Shown: positions 7,793 through 16,449, numbered from the stretch's first letter. The stretch is 64,000 bases of DNA from Candidatus Nitrososphaera gargensis Ga9.2 (GCF_000303155.1 NC_018719.1:930001-994000), one strand, 5' to 3'. Made by a program: numbers and translations. Notes: generated by a model not told the origin, from the sequence alone.

Positions 7793-7898
7793 GGTCTATC
7801 TTGATGTGCTCTTCTAGATCAAACACACTTGGAAAATTCTTACCACATCTTTTACAGTGGTATTTTGGTCTTTCAGGCATTTCCATTACTTTGACCAT
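7764..7898 (-). CDS. Mini C2H2 zinc-finger protein
   Basis: A 44-residue protein with one finger: CKRC, twelve residues, HIKIDH (C-x2-C-x12-H-x4-H). The C-terminus ATAIVSVA overlaps the start of the ubiquitin-like gene in another frame, so the two are probably translated from one message. A single protein split by a frameshift is the alternative. Confidence 0.75.
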   Translation of the reverse strand: MVKVMEMPERPKYHCKRCGKNFPSVFDLEEHIKIDHATAIVSVA

Positions 7899-8023
7899 TC
7901 ACTGGTATGCACTGCAAAATATAATACGGTTTCATATCTCTTAGAAACCGTTCACTCGACAAAAAAGGCCAAGGAATAGAATCTGTTTAACTAATAATTA
8001 TGATGTATGGCAAGCTATATGTC

Positions 8024-8161
8024 ATGCCATCATCCAAAGACATGAAAAAGAACCCCGAGACAAAGGGCGGAGCAGGCCCCGCAGCAAACGCATCTTTCAA
8101 CCCGGAGCGAGGTTACGGGACGAGCGAACAGAAAGAAAAGATCAGACAAGCAAGCAAATAG
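8024..8161 (+). CDS. Small hydrophilic protein, unknown
   Basis: A 45-residue, Lys/Gly/Ala-rich, probably disordered protein (starts MPSSKDMKKN, ends KIRQASK). The AT-rich upstream region has a TATA-like TTAACTAATAATTATG about 30 bases before the start. It resembles the small stress-type proteins at 16303 and 18545 in composition. Confidence 0.5.
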   Translation: MPSSKDMKKNPETKGGAGPAANASFNPERGYGTSEQKEKIRQASK

Positions 8162-8169
8162 CATGTTAA

Positions 8170-8345
8170 ACTAGAGATATTGGTCTGCAGCATGAGCTGG
8201 AAGAGCACCCGCAGATGAGTAAGAGAGATGGTATCTTTTACAAGAGCTGCAACCGCTTGGAGTTGAGGTAAATAAGATCGACAATCTCGACAAGCAGGAG
8301 CCTCGAAACTTGGTTGAAAATATCAAACAGACGTTATTTCAGTAG
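8170..8345 (+). pseudogene. Possible remnant of a small protein gene
   Basis: Two coding-like stretches in different frames: LQHELEEHPQMSKRDGIFY (about 8190-8243) and then, one frame over, LGVEVNKIDNLDKQEPRNL running to a stop at 8343-8345. No start codon is obvious. It may be a decayed gene or chance. Confidence 0.25.
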
Positions 8346-8409
8346 TACAAAACGCATTACAGTCAGCATTAGCATTCCGGTTTTTAATGACTGAAAATTG
8401 CTTGTTATT

Positions 8410-8417
8410 TTTAATAA
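8410..8417 (+). promoter_or_regulatory. TATA box for structured RNA
   Basis: TTTAATAA within ATTTTTAATAAACC. Its centre is about 26 bases upstream of the first base of the 8440-8504 hairpin, which is the expected archaeal TATA-to-start distance. Confidence 0.55.
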
Positions 8418-8439
8418 ACCATGATGAGCAAGATACATT

Positions 8440-8504
8440 GGCTGTGAACGAAATGGGCAAGGGTTGGGTTTCGGCCTAACACCTGCCCAGAGTAGTTCAC
8501 AGCC
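8440..8504 (+). ncRNA. Candidate 65-nt structured RNA with loop-E motif
   Basis: The two ends form a perfect 10-bp stem (GGCTGTGAAC with GTTCACAGCC). An internal loop follows, GAAA opposite GAGTA, matching the bulged-G (loop E/sarcin-ricin) pattern AGUA/GAA. Next comes a 6-bp stem (TGGGCA/TGCCCA), a short mismatched step, and a 7-bp helix GTTGGGT/GCCTAAC closed by a UUCG loop. A TATA box lies at the correct distance upstream. It may be an independent small RNA or the 5' leader of the hydrolase gene beginning 60 bases later. No known RNA family is recognised. Confidence 0.6.
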
Positions 8505-8564
8505 ATTTCTGAATTTGCAGTGATAGATCAAATTGTTAAATTCTTTTCTTTACATGATAAGAAC

Positions 8565-9356
8565 ATGGCTGCCAAGAGCACCACATCGCTTGACAGCGTA
8601 TGTACATGCCAAGTATGCAACCACGACTTTGCTCTGGATTGTTTGGATTGCACATGCTGCACAAAAGACACCCATTCAATGGTTCTGGACGACATGTCGA
8701 CACCCAGCAGGCAGGTTGACATTCCTGCAGGTTCTGTAACACTTGAAGGCGATCTGTACCTTGGCACCAAGCCGGGAATCGTAGTGTTTGCTCATGGAAG
8801 CGGGAGCAGCAGGCACAGCCCAAGGAACCAGCAGGTTGCTAGCGTGCTGCAAAAGGCCGGTCTTGGCACCCTGCTGTTTGACCTTCTTACCAAAGAAGAG
8901 GAGAGGATTGACGAGCGGACTGCCCACCTGCGCTTCGATATAGGGCTGCTTGCAGATAGACTGGCTGCGGCGACCGACTGGCTGGCCAAGCGCGCCAGTA
9001 ATTCTAAAATCGGATATTTTGGAGCCAGCACCGGCGCTGCTGCCGCATTGGTTGCAGCTGCAAAAAAACAAGACATGGTCAGCGCAGTCGTTTCACGCGG
9101 TGGCAGACCCGATCTAGCAGGACAACACTTGGGCAAAGTTCGCGCGCCCACGCTCTTGATAGTGGGAGGAAACGACCACCCTGTGCTTGACATGAACTGG
9201 GAAGCATTCAATAAACTGAAAATAAAAGACAAAAAGTTCGAGATAGTTCCGGGAGCCACCCACCTTTTTGAGGAGCCCGGCAAACTTGAAGAAGTGGCGC
9301 GCCTTGCACGCGGCTGGTTCGAATGCTACTTACATAGTGAGATGACTCATGCGTAA
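8565..9356 (+). CDS. Dienelactone-hydrolase-like alpha/beta hydrolase
   Basis: A 263-residue protein from the ATG at 8565; an in-frame GTG at 8520 is possible, but the extra segment looks non-coding. Residues about 13-35 hold a Cys-rich stretch (CTCQVC...CLDCTCC) that could bind metal. The remainder is an alpha/beta hydrolase: oxyanion region FAHGSGSSRHSPR, nucleophile in GASTGAA, acid in GGNDHPV and His in GATHLFEEPG. It overlaps the erythromycin-esterase-like gene by eight bases, so the two form an operon. Confidence 0.85.
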   Translation: MAAKSTTSLDSVCTCQVCNHDFALDCLDCTCCTKDTHSMVLDDMSTPSRQVDIPAGSVTLEGDLYLGTKPGIVVFAHGSGSSRHSPRNQQVASVLQKAGLGTLLFDLLTKEEERIDERTAHLRFDIGLLADRLAAATDWLAKRASNSKIGYFGASTGAAAALVAAAKKQDMVSAVVSRGGRPDLAGQHLGKVRAPTLLIVGGNDHPVLDMNWEAFNKLKIKDKKFEIVPGATHLFEEPGKLEEVARLARGWFECYLHSEMTHA

Positions 9357-10625
9357 CAAACTTGACCATCCTGCCGACCTTGATCCCTTGCTTGAACGAA
9401 TAGGCGATAAAAGACATGTCCTTTTAGGCGAAGCATCGCATGGGACCTCTGAATTTTACACATGGCGGGCAGAGATAACCAAGCGCCTGATAACTGAAAA
9501 AGGATTTTCTTTTGTAGCAGTTGAAGGAGACTGGCCGGACTGCTACAAGGTTAACCGCTACATAAAGGGGTTCCAGAACTCCGGCTCAAATGCCAGTGAT
9601 GTTTTGTATTCGTCATTCAAACGTTGGCCTACTTGGATGTGGGCCAACATGGAGATGGTTGGCCTTGTTGAATGGTTCAAATCCTACAACAATAACAGCT
9701 GCCAAAAAGGAGAAGAAGAAAAGGTTGGATTTTATGGCTTGGATGTCTACAGCCTTTGGGAATCAATGGAGGCAGTCGTACAATACCTCCAAAAAATTAT
9801 CCCGATGCCGTACAAGCGGCGCTTAGAGCCTACAGGTGCTTTGAGCCTTTTGGAAAAGACGTAGAGGAATATGCAAGAGCGACGGCATTCATACCAGAAT
9901 CATGTGAGGACGAGGTTATGGAAATGCTGGTAGACCTACAGAACAGGAAGGAAAAGTACGGATATGATAATAAAAGTGAATCTTACTTTAACGCAGAGCA
10001 AAATGCAATAGTTGCAAAAAATGCCGAGATGTATTACCGTGCCTTGATGCGTGGAGGTTCAATTTCCTGGAACATCAGGGATTACCATATGGCCGAAGCC
10101 TTGCAAAAGCTTGTAAAGTTTCACGGCAAAGGCGCAAAATCAATAATCTGGGCGCACAACATGCACATAGGGGACGCAAGGGCCACAAGCATGACTCGGG
10201 CCGGCATGATAAATATCGGCCAACTGGTACGCGAATGGGCCGGATCCAAGCAGACAGTTCTTGTTGGATTTGGAACGCATAGAGGAAGCGTCATCGCTGC
10301 AAGGGAATGGGGAGAACCAATGGAAAGGATGCTTGTCCCACCTGCTGCCGAAGGAAGCTGGGACGATCTCATCTGGCGTCTCGCGGGGAAAAACAGTTTG
10401 CTGATCTTTCCAGACGCCGGCATACCTGCGGTGACAATGGGACAGAGGGCGATAGGTGTAGTCTATGATCCGGAGTACGAAAAGTACGGAAATTATGTGG
10501 ACACTGTTCTGCCGTCGCGTTATGATGCTTTTATACATGTTGGCGAAACGCACGCATTGCATCCACTTCATATGCGAGTTTCTCCTGATGAAGAGTTGCC
10601 AGAAACGTTCCCAAGCGGGTTGTAA
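9349..10625 (+). pseudogene. Erythromycin-esterase-family protein, frameshifted
   Basis: The N-terminal part (9349 to about 9795) carries LGEASHGTSEFY and VAVEGDWPDC, hallmarks of the EreA/ChaN-like esterase family. The rest continues in another frame from about 9795 to 10625 (IIWAHNMHIGDAR, FGTHRGSV). The break is in a run of six A's where seven would restore YLQKNYPDAV. Everything else is open, so the protein of about 425 residues is intact but for one base. It is either recently inactivated or a homopolymer base-call error. It overlaps the upstream hydrolase stop. Confidence 0.8.
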
Positions 10626-10653
10626 CTTGGCCTAGCCTTTACTGCTACTACTA

Positions 10654-10788
10654 TTACCTGACACCGGAGGGGCCTTTGCTTTCTTCGTGCTCCAATTTCA
10701 TATGTTCCTCTTTGTCCTGAACAGTCGTAAATGTTATGCCACATTCCTCGCACTTGAGTTCGTTATTGCTTCTTGCACCGGAAGACAT
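10654..10788 (-). CDS. Mini C2H2 zinc-finger protein
   Basis: A 44-residue protein with one finger: CEEC, twelve residues, HMKLEH (C-x2-C-x12-H-x4-H), a Ser/Gly-rich N-terminus and a polar tail ending SGVR. It lies between the esterase-like gene and nuoB on the opposite strand to the former. Confidence 0.8.
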   Translation of the reverse strand: MSSGARSNNELKCEECGITFTTVQDKEEHMKLEHEESKGPSGVR

Positions 10789-10848
10789 TCTGCTACAAAA
10801 CTAACACTCATCAGATAAGTATGTTTTAGTAAATTTTGTTTGCTGCCT

Positions 10849-11400
10849 CTATTTGATTTTGCTCCTCTTTATCTTCTCTTGTAGGAGCATGATCCCTTGT
10901 ATAAGCGTCTCAGGTCTTGGAGGGCAGCCAGGCACGTATATGTCAACTGGGACAACACTGTCAACGCCTGGAAGCACATTGTAAGAATCAAAATACAATC
11001 CGCCTGTTATAGAGCATGCGCCCATTGCCACGACATATTTTGGTTCTGGCATTTGGTCGTAGACTAGTCTTAGCCTTGGCGCCATCTTTCTGTTCACTGT
11101 GCCTAGGACTATCAGCAGGTCGCACTGCCTCAGCGAGCCGAACGCTTCGAGTATGCCAAAGCGCTCTGCGTCGAATCTAGGACCAGAGGCAGCTCCAAGC
11201 TCTACGCTGCAGCATCCTGTCTCAAGGTGCACGGGCCAGAGTGACCAGACCCTGCTCCAGTTTATGGCGTAGCCTAGCGGCCTGTCAAGAGCCCTGACCA
11301 ATATGTCTCCTAGCTTGCCTGCAAAAGCGTTGAACTCGGCCTCCATGTTATCAAGTCTTAGCTTGTCATTATTTTTTATCCTGCCAAGTTTGCCATCCAT
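10849..11400 (-). CDS. nuoB: NADH-quinone oxidoreductase subunit B
   Basis: A 183-residue homologue of complex I subunit NuoB, which carries cluster N2 and passes electrons to quinone. The adjacent cysteines in TGCCSVELGA, plus ACSITGG and GCPPRPE, supply the ligand set. Length is normal. It follows nuoD on the same strand after 67 bases. No nuoA, C, H-N genes are present here, and the order D then B without C is unusual. In thaumarchaea complex I lacks the NADH module, so the donor is likely ferredoxin or F420H2 (inference). Confidence 0.95.
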   Translation of the reverse strand: MDGKLGRIKNNDKLRLDNMEAEFNAFAGKLGDILVRALDRPLGYAINWSRVWSLWPVHLETGCCSVELGAASGPRFDAERFGILEAFGSLRQCDLLIVLGTVNRKMAPRLRLVYDQMPEPKYVVAMGACSITGGLYFDSYNVLPGVDSVVPVDIYVPGCPPRPETLIQGIMLLQEKIKRSKIK

Positions 11401-11467
11401 ATACGCAGCAGTCTTGCATTTTATGAATTAAAAGGGTTGAAGATCAAGGTCATAAACTCTCCTTCTA

Positions 11468-12643
11468 TTACCTTTCAATTTCTATCGGCCATATGTTGAG
11501 GCTCCAGTATATCATCGGAAGGTCTGCCAGCTTGGCTCCCTCAAGCAAGTGGGGAAGGACCAGCAGGTTTCTTACAGACGGCACGCTTATCTTATGCCTG
11601 TACGCCTTGGCCGTCCCGTCGCTTACCATGTAATGCCCCAAAGCGCCCCTCCCGGATTCCACCCTTGCATAGGCCTCTCCCGGAGGGCCTCTTGGGTTTG
11701 GCTGTAGCTTTGCCCTGACAGGACCTTCCTTTGGCATATTTTTTAGGCACTGGCGAATGATGTTGATGCTCTGGCGGACGTCATATATCGGAAGGATGCT
11801 CCTTGCAAACGAATCGCCTGTATTTGATACTGAAACCTCAAAGTCGAGTTTGTTATAGACCTCATACGGCTCGTTCTTCCTGACATCAAATCTCACGCCC
11901 GATGCCCTTGCCACTGAACCGGTCGTCCCATAGACTATGGCATTTTGCCTCGTCAGGACTCCTACTCCCTCACTTCTCTGCCTGAAAAGCGGGTTATCAT
12001 AGAATATCTTGTCATATTCTACAAGCCTCTTTTCAAAGTAGCTTAGAAATTTCTCTGCTTTGTCGCTGAACCCTTCTGGAAGGTCGTTTCTGACGCCGCC
12101 CGGCACAAGCCATGCATGGGTAATCCTGTTGCCTGATGCCATGTCTGCCAATTCCACGAACAACTCTCTGTCGGCAGCGGGCCACATGAACATAGTCGAG
12201 TGGCCGAGGAAAATGCCGAGAATTGCAAGCCAGTAAAGCGTGTAATGTATCCTGTCGATTTCAGACATTATGGCGCGCAGGTATTGGCCCCTTTCTGGAA
12301 CCTGAACCCCGAGCAATTGCTCCACCGCCAAGCAGTAAGAATACAAGATGTTGCTCGAGTCGTGTATGACCGGCCTTTCGATGTGGGGGACATTCTGGAT
12401 AAACGTCCTGTATTCTGACATCTTTTCCTCGCCACGATGGACATAGCCTACGTCCGGATCTGCATGTACAATGATGTCGCCGTCAACAACCACTATTATC
12501 CTCATGTGGCCTGCGCCAGGGTGCTGGGGCCCGATGCTAAGCGTCATGTACCTGTCGGTCTCCTGCAGTCTTTCTATCTGCAATCCTGGCGGGATGCTGC
12601 TACTACTGTTTGCGTCCTGAAAATTACCTGCACTGGCGGCCAT
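11468..12643 (-). CDS. nuoD: NADH-quinone oxidoreductase subunit D
   Basis: A 391-residue NuoD (49-kDa subunit) homologue that with NuoB lines the quinone pocket. Motifs seen: GPQHPGAGHMRI, YVHRGEEK, LGHSTMFMWPAADRE and the C-terminal WSLNIWPIEIER. The CxxC pairs of NiFe hydrogenase large subunits are absent, so it is a complex I protein and not a hydrogenase. The N-terminal 30 residues are Ser/Asn-rich. It is the first gene of a two-gene unit with nuoB. Confidence 0.95.
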   Translation of the reverse strand: MAASAGNFQDANSSSSIPPGLQIERLQETDRYMTLSIGPQHPGAGHMRIIVVVDGDIIVHADPDVGYVHRGEEKMSEYRTFIQNVPHIERPVIHDSSNILYSYCLAVEQLLGVQVPERGQYLRAIMSEIDRIHYTLYWLAILGIFLGHSTMFMWPAADRELFVELADMASGNRITHAWLVPGGVRNDLPEGFSDKAEKFLSYFEKRLVEYDKIFYDNPLFRQRSEGVGVLTRQNAIVYGTTGSVARASGVRFDVRKNEPYEVYNKLDFEVSVSNTGDSFARSILPIYDVRQSINIIRQCLKNMPKEGPVRAKLQPNPRGPPGEAYARVESGRGALGHYMVSDGTAKAYRHKISVPSVRNLLVLPHLLEGAKLADLPMIYWSLNIWPIEIER

Positions 12644-12730
12644 AAAGAAGCATTCACAGTATCAAATAAATCAATTGCAAAGAAAATTTTCTACAACTCA
12701 TAATAGACATCTCTTCCCAGGCTGCTCATC

Positions 12731-13715
12731 GTAAGGTTTGGCATTCAGGCTGCACATGAGCAGGTCAACCCAACCGACCTTTTGAATGATGTTATTGCAA
12801 TGGACAGACACGGCATCAAAAGATGCTGGCCAAGCGATCACTATATGCCTTGGTGGCACACTGGCGCTGCAGGAGGTGCTGCGTGGCCGTGGCTTGGCGC
12901 GGCACTTGCCAAGACAAACAAGATTGCAATAGGCACCGGCGTTACGGCACCTATACTACGCTACAACCCTGCAATCGTTGCTCAGGTGTTTGCGACGCTT
13001 GGATACATGTTTCCCTGCAGGGTGTTCTTTGGGCTTGGGACAGGAGAGTCGCTAAACGAGGTGCCTGCTGGAAGCGCCTGGCTCTCAAATCATGAACGGC
13101 TAGAGCGGCTCGAAGAGGCGATCAAGCTGTTATGGGTAGAGGAATGGGTGACTTTTCAGGGCAAGTACTATCAGGTCAAGGATCAAACCTCTACACAAAA
13201 CTGGCGCAGCCAGTCCCGATATACATCGCTGGCCTTGGCGCGCAGGCCGCAAGGCTGGACGGTCAGGAAGCAGATGGCTTTGTAACAAACGAGGCTAACC
13301 ATGAGCTAATAAAGAACAGGCTCTTGCTGGCGTTCAGGGATGGGGCAAGAAAAGCTGGCAGGGACCCGGAAGCGCTCGTCAAGGCGATGTTTTTGCCTGC
13401 GTCGTACGATCCTGACAAGTAAAAGGCGCTTGAGTCGAGCGGCTACTGGCGCGGGGCAATGGTAAAAGCGTTATTTGAGGCAAACTTTCCTGACTCGCGC
13501 AAGATAGATGAGAGCGCGCAAGTAGTGGTATAGACACGATGGAAAAAATGACGCTTGTAGCATCAAGCGCCGATGAAGCGATAAAAAGCTGGACAAGTAC
13601 GTCCAGCTTGGGCTCACAGACATTGTGCTCATAAGTTCCAACCCTGACAAGGAGAGTTTCATCAAACTGCTGGCAAAGGAAATAGCTTCTGCCTTCAAAG
13701 CAACAACAGGCTGCA
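12731..13715 (+). pseudogene. Dead F420-dependent LLM-class oxidoreductase
   Basis: A luciferase-like F420 enzyme in fragments. FGIQAAHEQVNPTDLL begins without a start codon (GTA where ATG or GTG is expected, 12731). TLGYMFPCRVFFGLGTGES follows intact to a frameshift near 13185. AQPVPIYIAGLGAQAARLDG continues one frame over to a stop at 13420-13422. GYWRGAMVKALFEANFPD follows in the same frame, with two more shifts near 13533 and 13590 before LGLTDIVLISSNPDKESF. Several lesions make this a true pseudogene. The nearby cofGH genes show that the cofactor is still made. Confidence 0.85.
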
Positions 13716-13728
13716 CGGACTGCCAGCG

Positions 13729-14100
13729 TCAGCTAGACCTGTTTTTTCTAAAATACCATGCGGCAGCCACTATGCCTGCGGCGACAGCTGCGCCGATCCC
13801 GGCAAGCATCGGTATTCCAAGCGGGCTGGCAGGTTTGGCCACTTCAGCAGTTTCGGTGGGCTGATCTTGTTGCGGCTCAACTCCAGTTATTGGCGCATCA
13901 GGCGACGGGTCGGCCCCTTGTCTAGGCAGCCCCTCGTTCTGCTCTCCAGTCTCTTCAAGACCGCTGTACTCGCCTCCTTGCTTTTCTTCGGTGGGCTGTT
14001 GCCCTGTGTCGTTTGCACTTGGCGTTTGAGCAAAGGCTCCGGCCATTATCAGCAGGATTGTCAGCAGCAGTACGAGCATGTACCTTTTGTTGTTCAACAA
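13729..14100 (-). CDS. Secreted, membrane-anchored Pro/Glu-rich protein
   Basis: A 123-residue protein with a signal peptide (residues 1-25, ending AGAFAQ), an acidic linker rich in Pro, Gln, Glu and Thr (26-88) and a C-terminal transmembrane helix (GIPMLAGIGAAVAAGIVAAA) with a basic tail. It would be anchored in the membrane with a short extracytoplasmic stalk. No domain is recognised. It abuts the dead oxidoreductase tail to tail. Confidence 0.7.
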   Translation of the reverse strand: MLNNKRYMLVLLLTILLIMAGAFAQTPSANDTGQQPTEEKQGGEYSGLEETGEQNEGLPRQGADPSPDAPITGVEPQQDQPTETAEVAKPASPLGIPMLAGIGAAVAAGIVAAAWYFRKNRSS

Positions 14101-14123
14101 GAAATTTATGAGATGACTAGTGA

Positions 14124-14624
14124 CTAGCTGCGCTCGCCCTTTACGATCGTCCTGTAAAACAAGTCTGCAATGACAGGCAGTTCTAGATAGTCGATGAGTA
14201 TGGCTATCCAGGCGACATAGTACGGGATCTCCACGGCGCTGGCTGACCCAAAGAATGTTTCATAGACTACCTCATCAGTTATCCAGAATATGTGGAAGAC
14301 CTGCACGGACAGCATCGCCAACAGTAACGCGTTCTTGTCCGAGCCCTTCTGGTGCTTGTAAATGCTGAGGGCATAGTAGGTCACGCCAGCCGCCAGCGCT
14401 GGAATCTCGATGTAGTCTATGACTACGAAAAACAGTAAAAGCGGGCTACTTATCTGCAAGCCAAGGGCGCTGTTGCCCGTTATCATCTTGACAACAACGT
14501 CGGCCGTAAGCCAGTAGAGGTGTATCAGTTGGAGCAATATCAGCACGAACGCTACCTTCAGGTTGAGGTTCTCATACCTGCGCCAGAATCCTAGCAGCTT
14601 TTGCAGCGCGGCTGACACGAACAA
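14124..14624 (-). CDS. Four-helix membrane protein, unknown
   Basis: A 166-residue protein with four predicted membrane helices in two repeated pairs: LLQLIHLYWLTADVVVK and VQVFHIFWITDEVVYE open matching halves, and FFVVIDYIEIPALAAG and ILIDYLELPVIADL close them. It is therefore an internal duplication. Conserved His, Trp, Asp and Glu in the helices could bind an ion or cofactor. The downstream gene at 14100 is on the same strand 23 bases away. Confidence 0.75.
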   Translation of the reverse strand: MFVSAALQKLLGFWRRYENLNLKVAFVLILLQLIHLYWLTADVVVKMITGNSALGLQISSPLLLFFVVIDYIEIPALAAGVTYYALSIYKHQKGSDKNALLLAMLSVQVFHIFWITDEVVYETFFGSASAVEIPYYVAWIAILIDYLELPVIADLFYRTIVKGERS

Positions 14625-14687
14625 CTATCCTATTATCCTGTTAATTGTCCATTAATAGGACTGTAAAAAGATTAATATCTTTTCTTT

Positions 14688-15302
14688 ATGGAGCCGGCTG
14701 CCAGAATCAGCAGTGCTAACCATTATGTGGGATACCCGTTCCTCATTCTTATGGCATCACGAAAAGAAGAGCGAAAGGACGAAGCGGCGGCGCGCCAAGC
14801 CGAGGCCCAAGAAGTTGTGAGCAGGACGCTTGATGAGGCAAGAGATAGTACCAAGAGGGCCCTTGAAGAGGCAAGGAGGGACATATCTGCTCGCACGGCG
14901 TCCTTTAACGAATATCAGGAGCAGACCATCAATGCCGCAAGGGACATTGCAGACAACTATCTAGAGTCCCAGAAAGAGATCGTTAATTCAATGCAGTCGT
15001 CGTGGGTTCCCTTCATTGAAAACATGTACGGCATGTACTGGACAGGCTGGATGTCACCAAGGAGGATGACTGAAGTTTACGCAAGGATGGCAAGGAACTT
15101 TTCTGATAATGCCATATCCGCGACTAGGATGGCGAACAACATGGTGTTTGCGAATATGGAGGCGGCCAAGGCATCAATACAATACACGAGGGACAACATG
15201 AGGGAACTATCCCGTATGAGCATCAATGCCGTAAAGACTTTTGAAGACACATCGAAAAGCTATCAGGAATCAATGAGGACAGAAGAGAAGCGGCGGTCCT
15301 AG
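14688..15302 (+). CDS. Long-helix protein, phasin-like in style
   Basis: A 204-residue protein, or 183 if started at the in-frame ATG at 14751 (MASRKEERKDE). Almost all of it is amphipathic helix rich in Ala, Arg, Glu and Met, with a central hydrophobic patch (WVPFIENMYGMYWTGWMSP). This layout resembles phasins that coat PHA granules or other surface-coating helices, but no signature proves it. It sits tail to tail with the 127-residue protein gene, overlapping by four bases. Confidence 0.65.
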   Translation: MEPAARISSANHYVGYPFLILMASRKEERKDEAAARQAEAQEVVSRTLDEARDSTKRALEEARRDISARTASFNEYQEQTINAARDIADNYLESQKEIVNSMQSSWVPFIENMYGMYWTGWMSPRRMTEVYARMARNFSDNAISATRMANNMVFANMEAAKASIQYTRDNMRELSRMSINAVKTFEDTSKSYQESMRTEEKRRS

Positions 15303-15682
15303 GCAGAATACGCTTCCGTCGGGGCAAGTGTGGCCGAGCCGGTAATGAACTCTATGTTGGGGTCCTCGCTCAAGAGCCTGTCCAGATCCTCGATATGAAT
15401 GTGGATTGCCTTGAACCGGAGAGTCTTGTCCTCCTCGATAGAGGCCATGCGCTGGAATTTCTGAAATATCCATTCTTTTTTCTTGTCCATGTCGGTGCCT
15501 GCAGGGTATACTACCTTTAGCATAACGCTCCCTTCCCAGTCGCTATATGTGGTCTGAAGTTGCAGTATGTTCAGGAGCAACTTTTGATCAACTTTTGGAA
15601 AAAGAGTTGACGCCTTGCGCAAAAAATCTTGATAATCTTGCTTCAGCGCCGAAGCATTGGCAGTTGTTGGTCTGCTGGTCAT
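15299..15682 (-). CDS. Unknown soluble alpha/beta protein
   Basis: A 127-residue protein from the ATG at 15682 (MTSRPTTANA). It has alternating strands and helices (VMLKVVYPAGTDMD, FKAIHIHIEDLDRLL), perhaps a ferredoxin-like fold. The frame is open further upstream, but that part overlaps the peptidase gene. Family not recognised. Confidence 0.65.
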   Translation of the reverse strand: MTSRPTTANASALKQDYQDFLRKASTLFPKVDQKLLLNILQLQTTYSDWEGSVMLKVVYPAGTDMDKKKEWIFQKFQRMASIEEDKTLRFKAIHIHIEDLDRLLSEDPNIEFITGSATLAPTEAYSA

Positions 15683-15719
15683 GTTCAATGACTGGAAACT
15701 ATTTCTATTAACGGTTGCA

Positions 15720-16259
15720 CTACAAAAAATCATTCACGGACAAGGTCTCAAAATTGACCCAGATGTTGCTGCCCGTAAAGACAAAGACCTGAAAGTGCAA
15801 ATGGGGCACATACGTAAACCCTGTCATCCCCACGCGTGCTATGATATCGCCTGCCCCTACAAGCTGGCCGATCCATACCTTTGCACTCTTGTGAGCGAGA
15901 TGGTCGTACCGGGAATATTCGCCGTTTGCATGCTGTATGACTATAAAGTTGCTGTCCTGCCAATATTCGATGCTCGGGCCGCCAGTATACGAGTCATCCC
16001 TGACAAACGTGACAATACCGTCAGCTGCGGCAAGCACTGGCGTGCCGGTATCGACTATAAAGTCAATAGCATTTTTCAGCTTTCCGATGTGGGCAGGCGA
16101 TGTCGTTCTGTCTATCTTTCGCAACGCATCTTTTGGTACGGGCAGCAAGTAACGATTGATGGCTTGCACGCCATACTTTGCACATGCGTACTGATAAAGA
16201 GGCCGCCCTTGCCAAAGCGAGTTTTCAGTTTCTTGTAATAGTATCTGATTAGCCGTCAA
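15720..16259 (-). CDS. M23 (LytM-type) metallopeptidase domain protein
   Basis: About 179 residues if begun at the TTG at 16259. Longer starts (ATG 16316 or 16433) would run across the bidirectional promoter and the divergent gene at 16303. The M23 zinc-site pattern is present: IDFIVDTGTPVLAAADG with the metal Asp, RYDHLAH, and PHLHFQV near the C-terminus. The first ligand His is uncertain (HIGKLKNAID). Bacterial members cut peptidoglycan. In an archaeon the substrate must differ, and no signal peptide is clear. Confidence 0.75.
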   Translation of the reverse strand: MTANQILLQETENSLWQGRPLYQYACAKYGVQAINRYLLPVPKDALRKIDRTTSPAHIGKLKNAIDFIVDTGTPVLAAADGIVTFVRDDSYTGGPSIEYWQDSNFIVIQHANGEYSRYDHLAHKSAKVWIGQLVGAGDIIARVGMTGFTYVPHLHFQVFVFTGSNIWVNFETLSVNDFL

Positions 16260-16302
16260 ACTGCCCAATGTGCTATATATTATATTGCGTGGTCTACGTG
16301 CA

Positions 16303-16449
16303 ATGACATCTGACATTGAAAAAGGCGCGGAGAAGATAGGCGACAAGATGAAAGCAGGCGCCAAGACTGCAGAAAACAAGGCTAGGGATGCCGGAAGCGA
16401 TGTAAAGGCGGAATACAAAAAGGAAGAAGTCAAGGAAAGGATGGATTAA
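16303..16449 (+). CDS. Small LEA/CsbD-like stress protein
   Basis: A 48-residue Lys/Ala/Glu-rich protein with an amphipathic 11-mer-like pattern (EKGAEKIGDKMKAGAKTAEN), as in LEA or CsbD-like stress proteins. A strong TATA element (CTATATATTATATTG, 16273-16287) lies 20-25 bases before the ATG and is shared with the divergent peptidase gene. Confidence 0.7.
   Translation: MTSDIEKGAEKIGDKMKAGAKTAENKARDAGSDVKAEYKKEEVKERMD

Noticed and set aside
10849-12643. nuoD-nuoB as subunits of a group 4 NiFe hydrogenase
   Set aside because: The large subunit lacks both CxxC pairs that hold the NiFe centre, so it is a complex I type protein.
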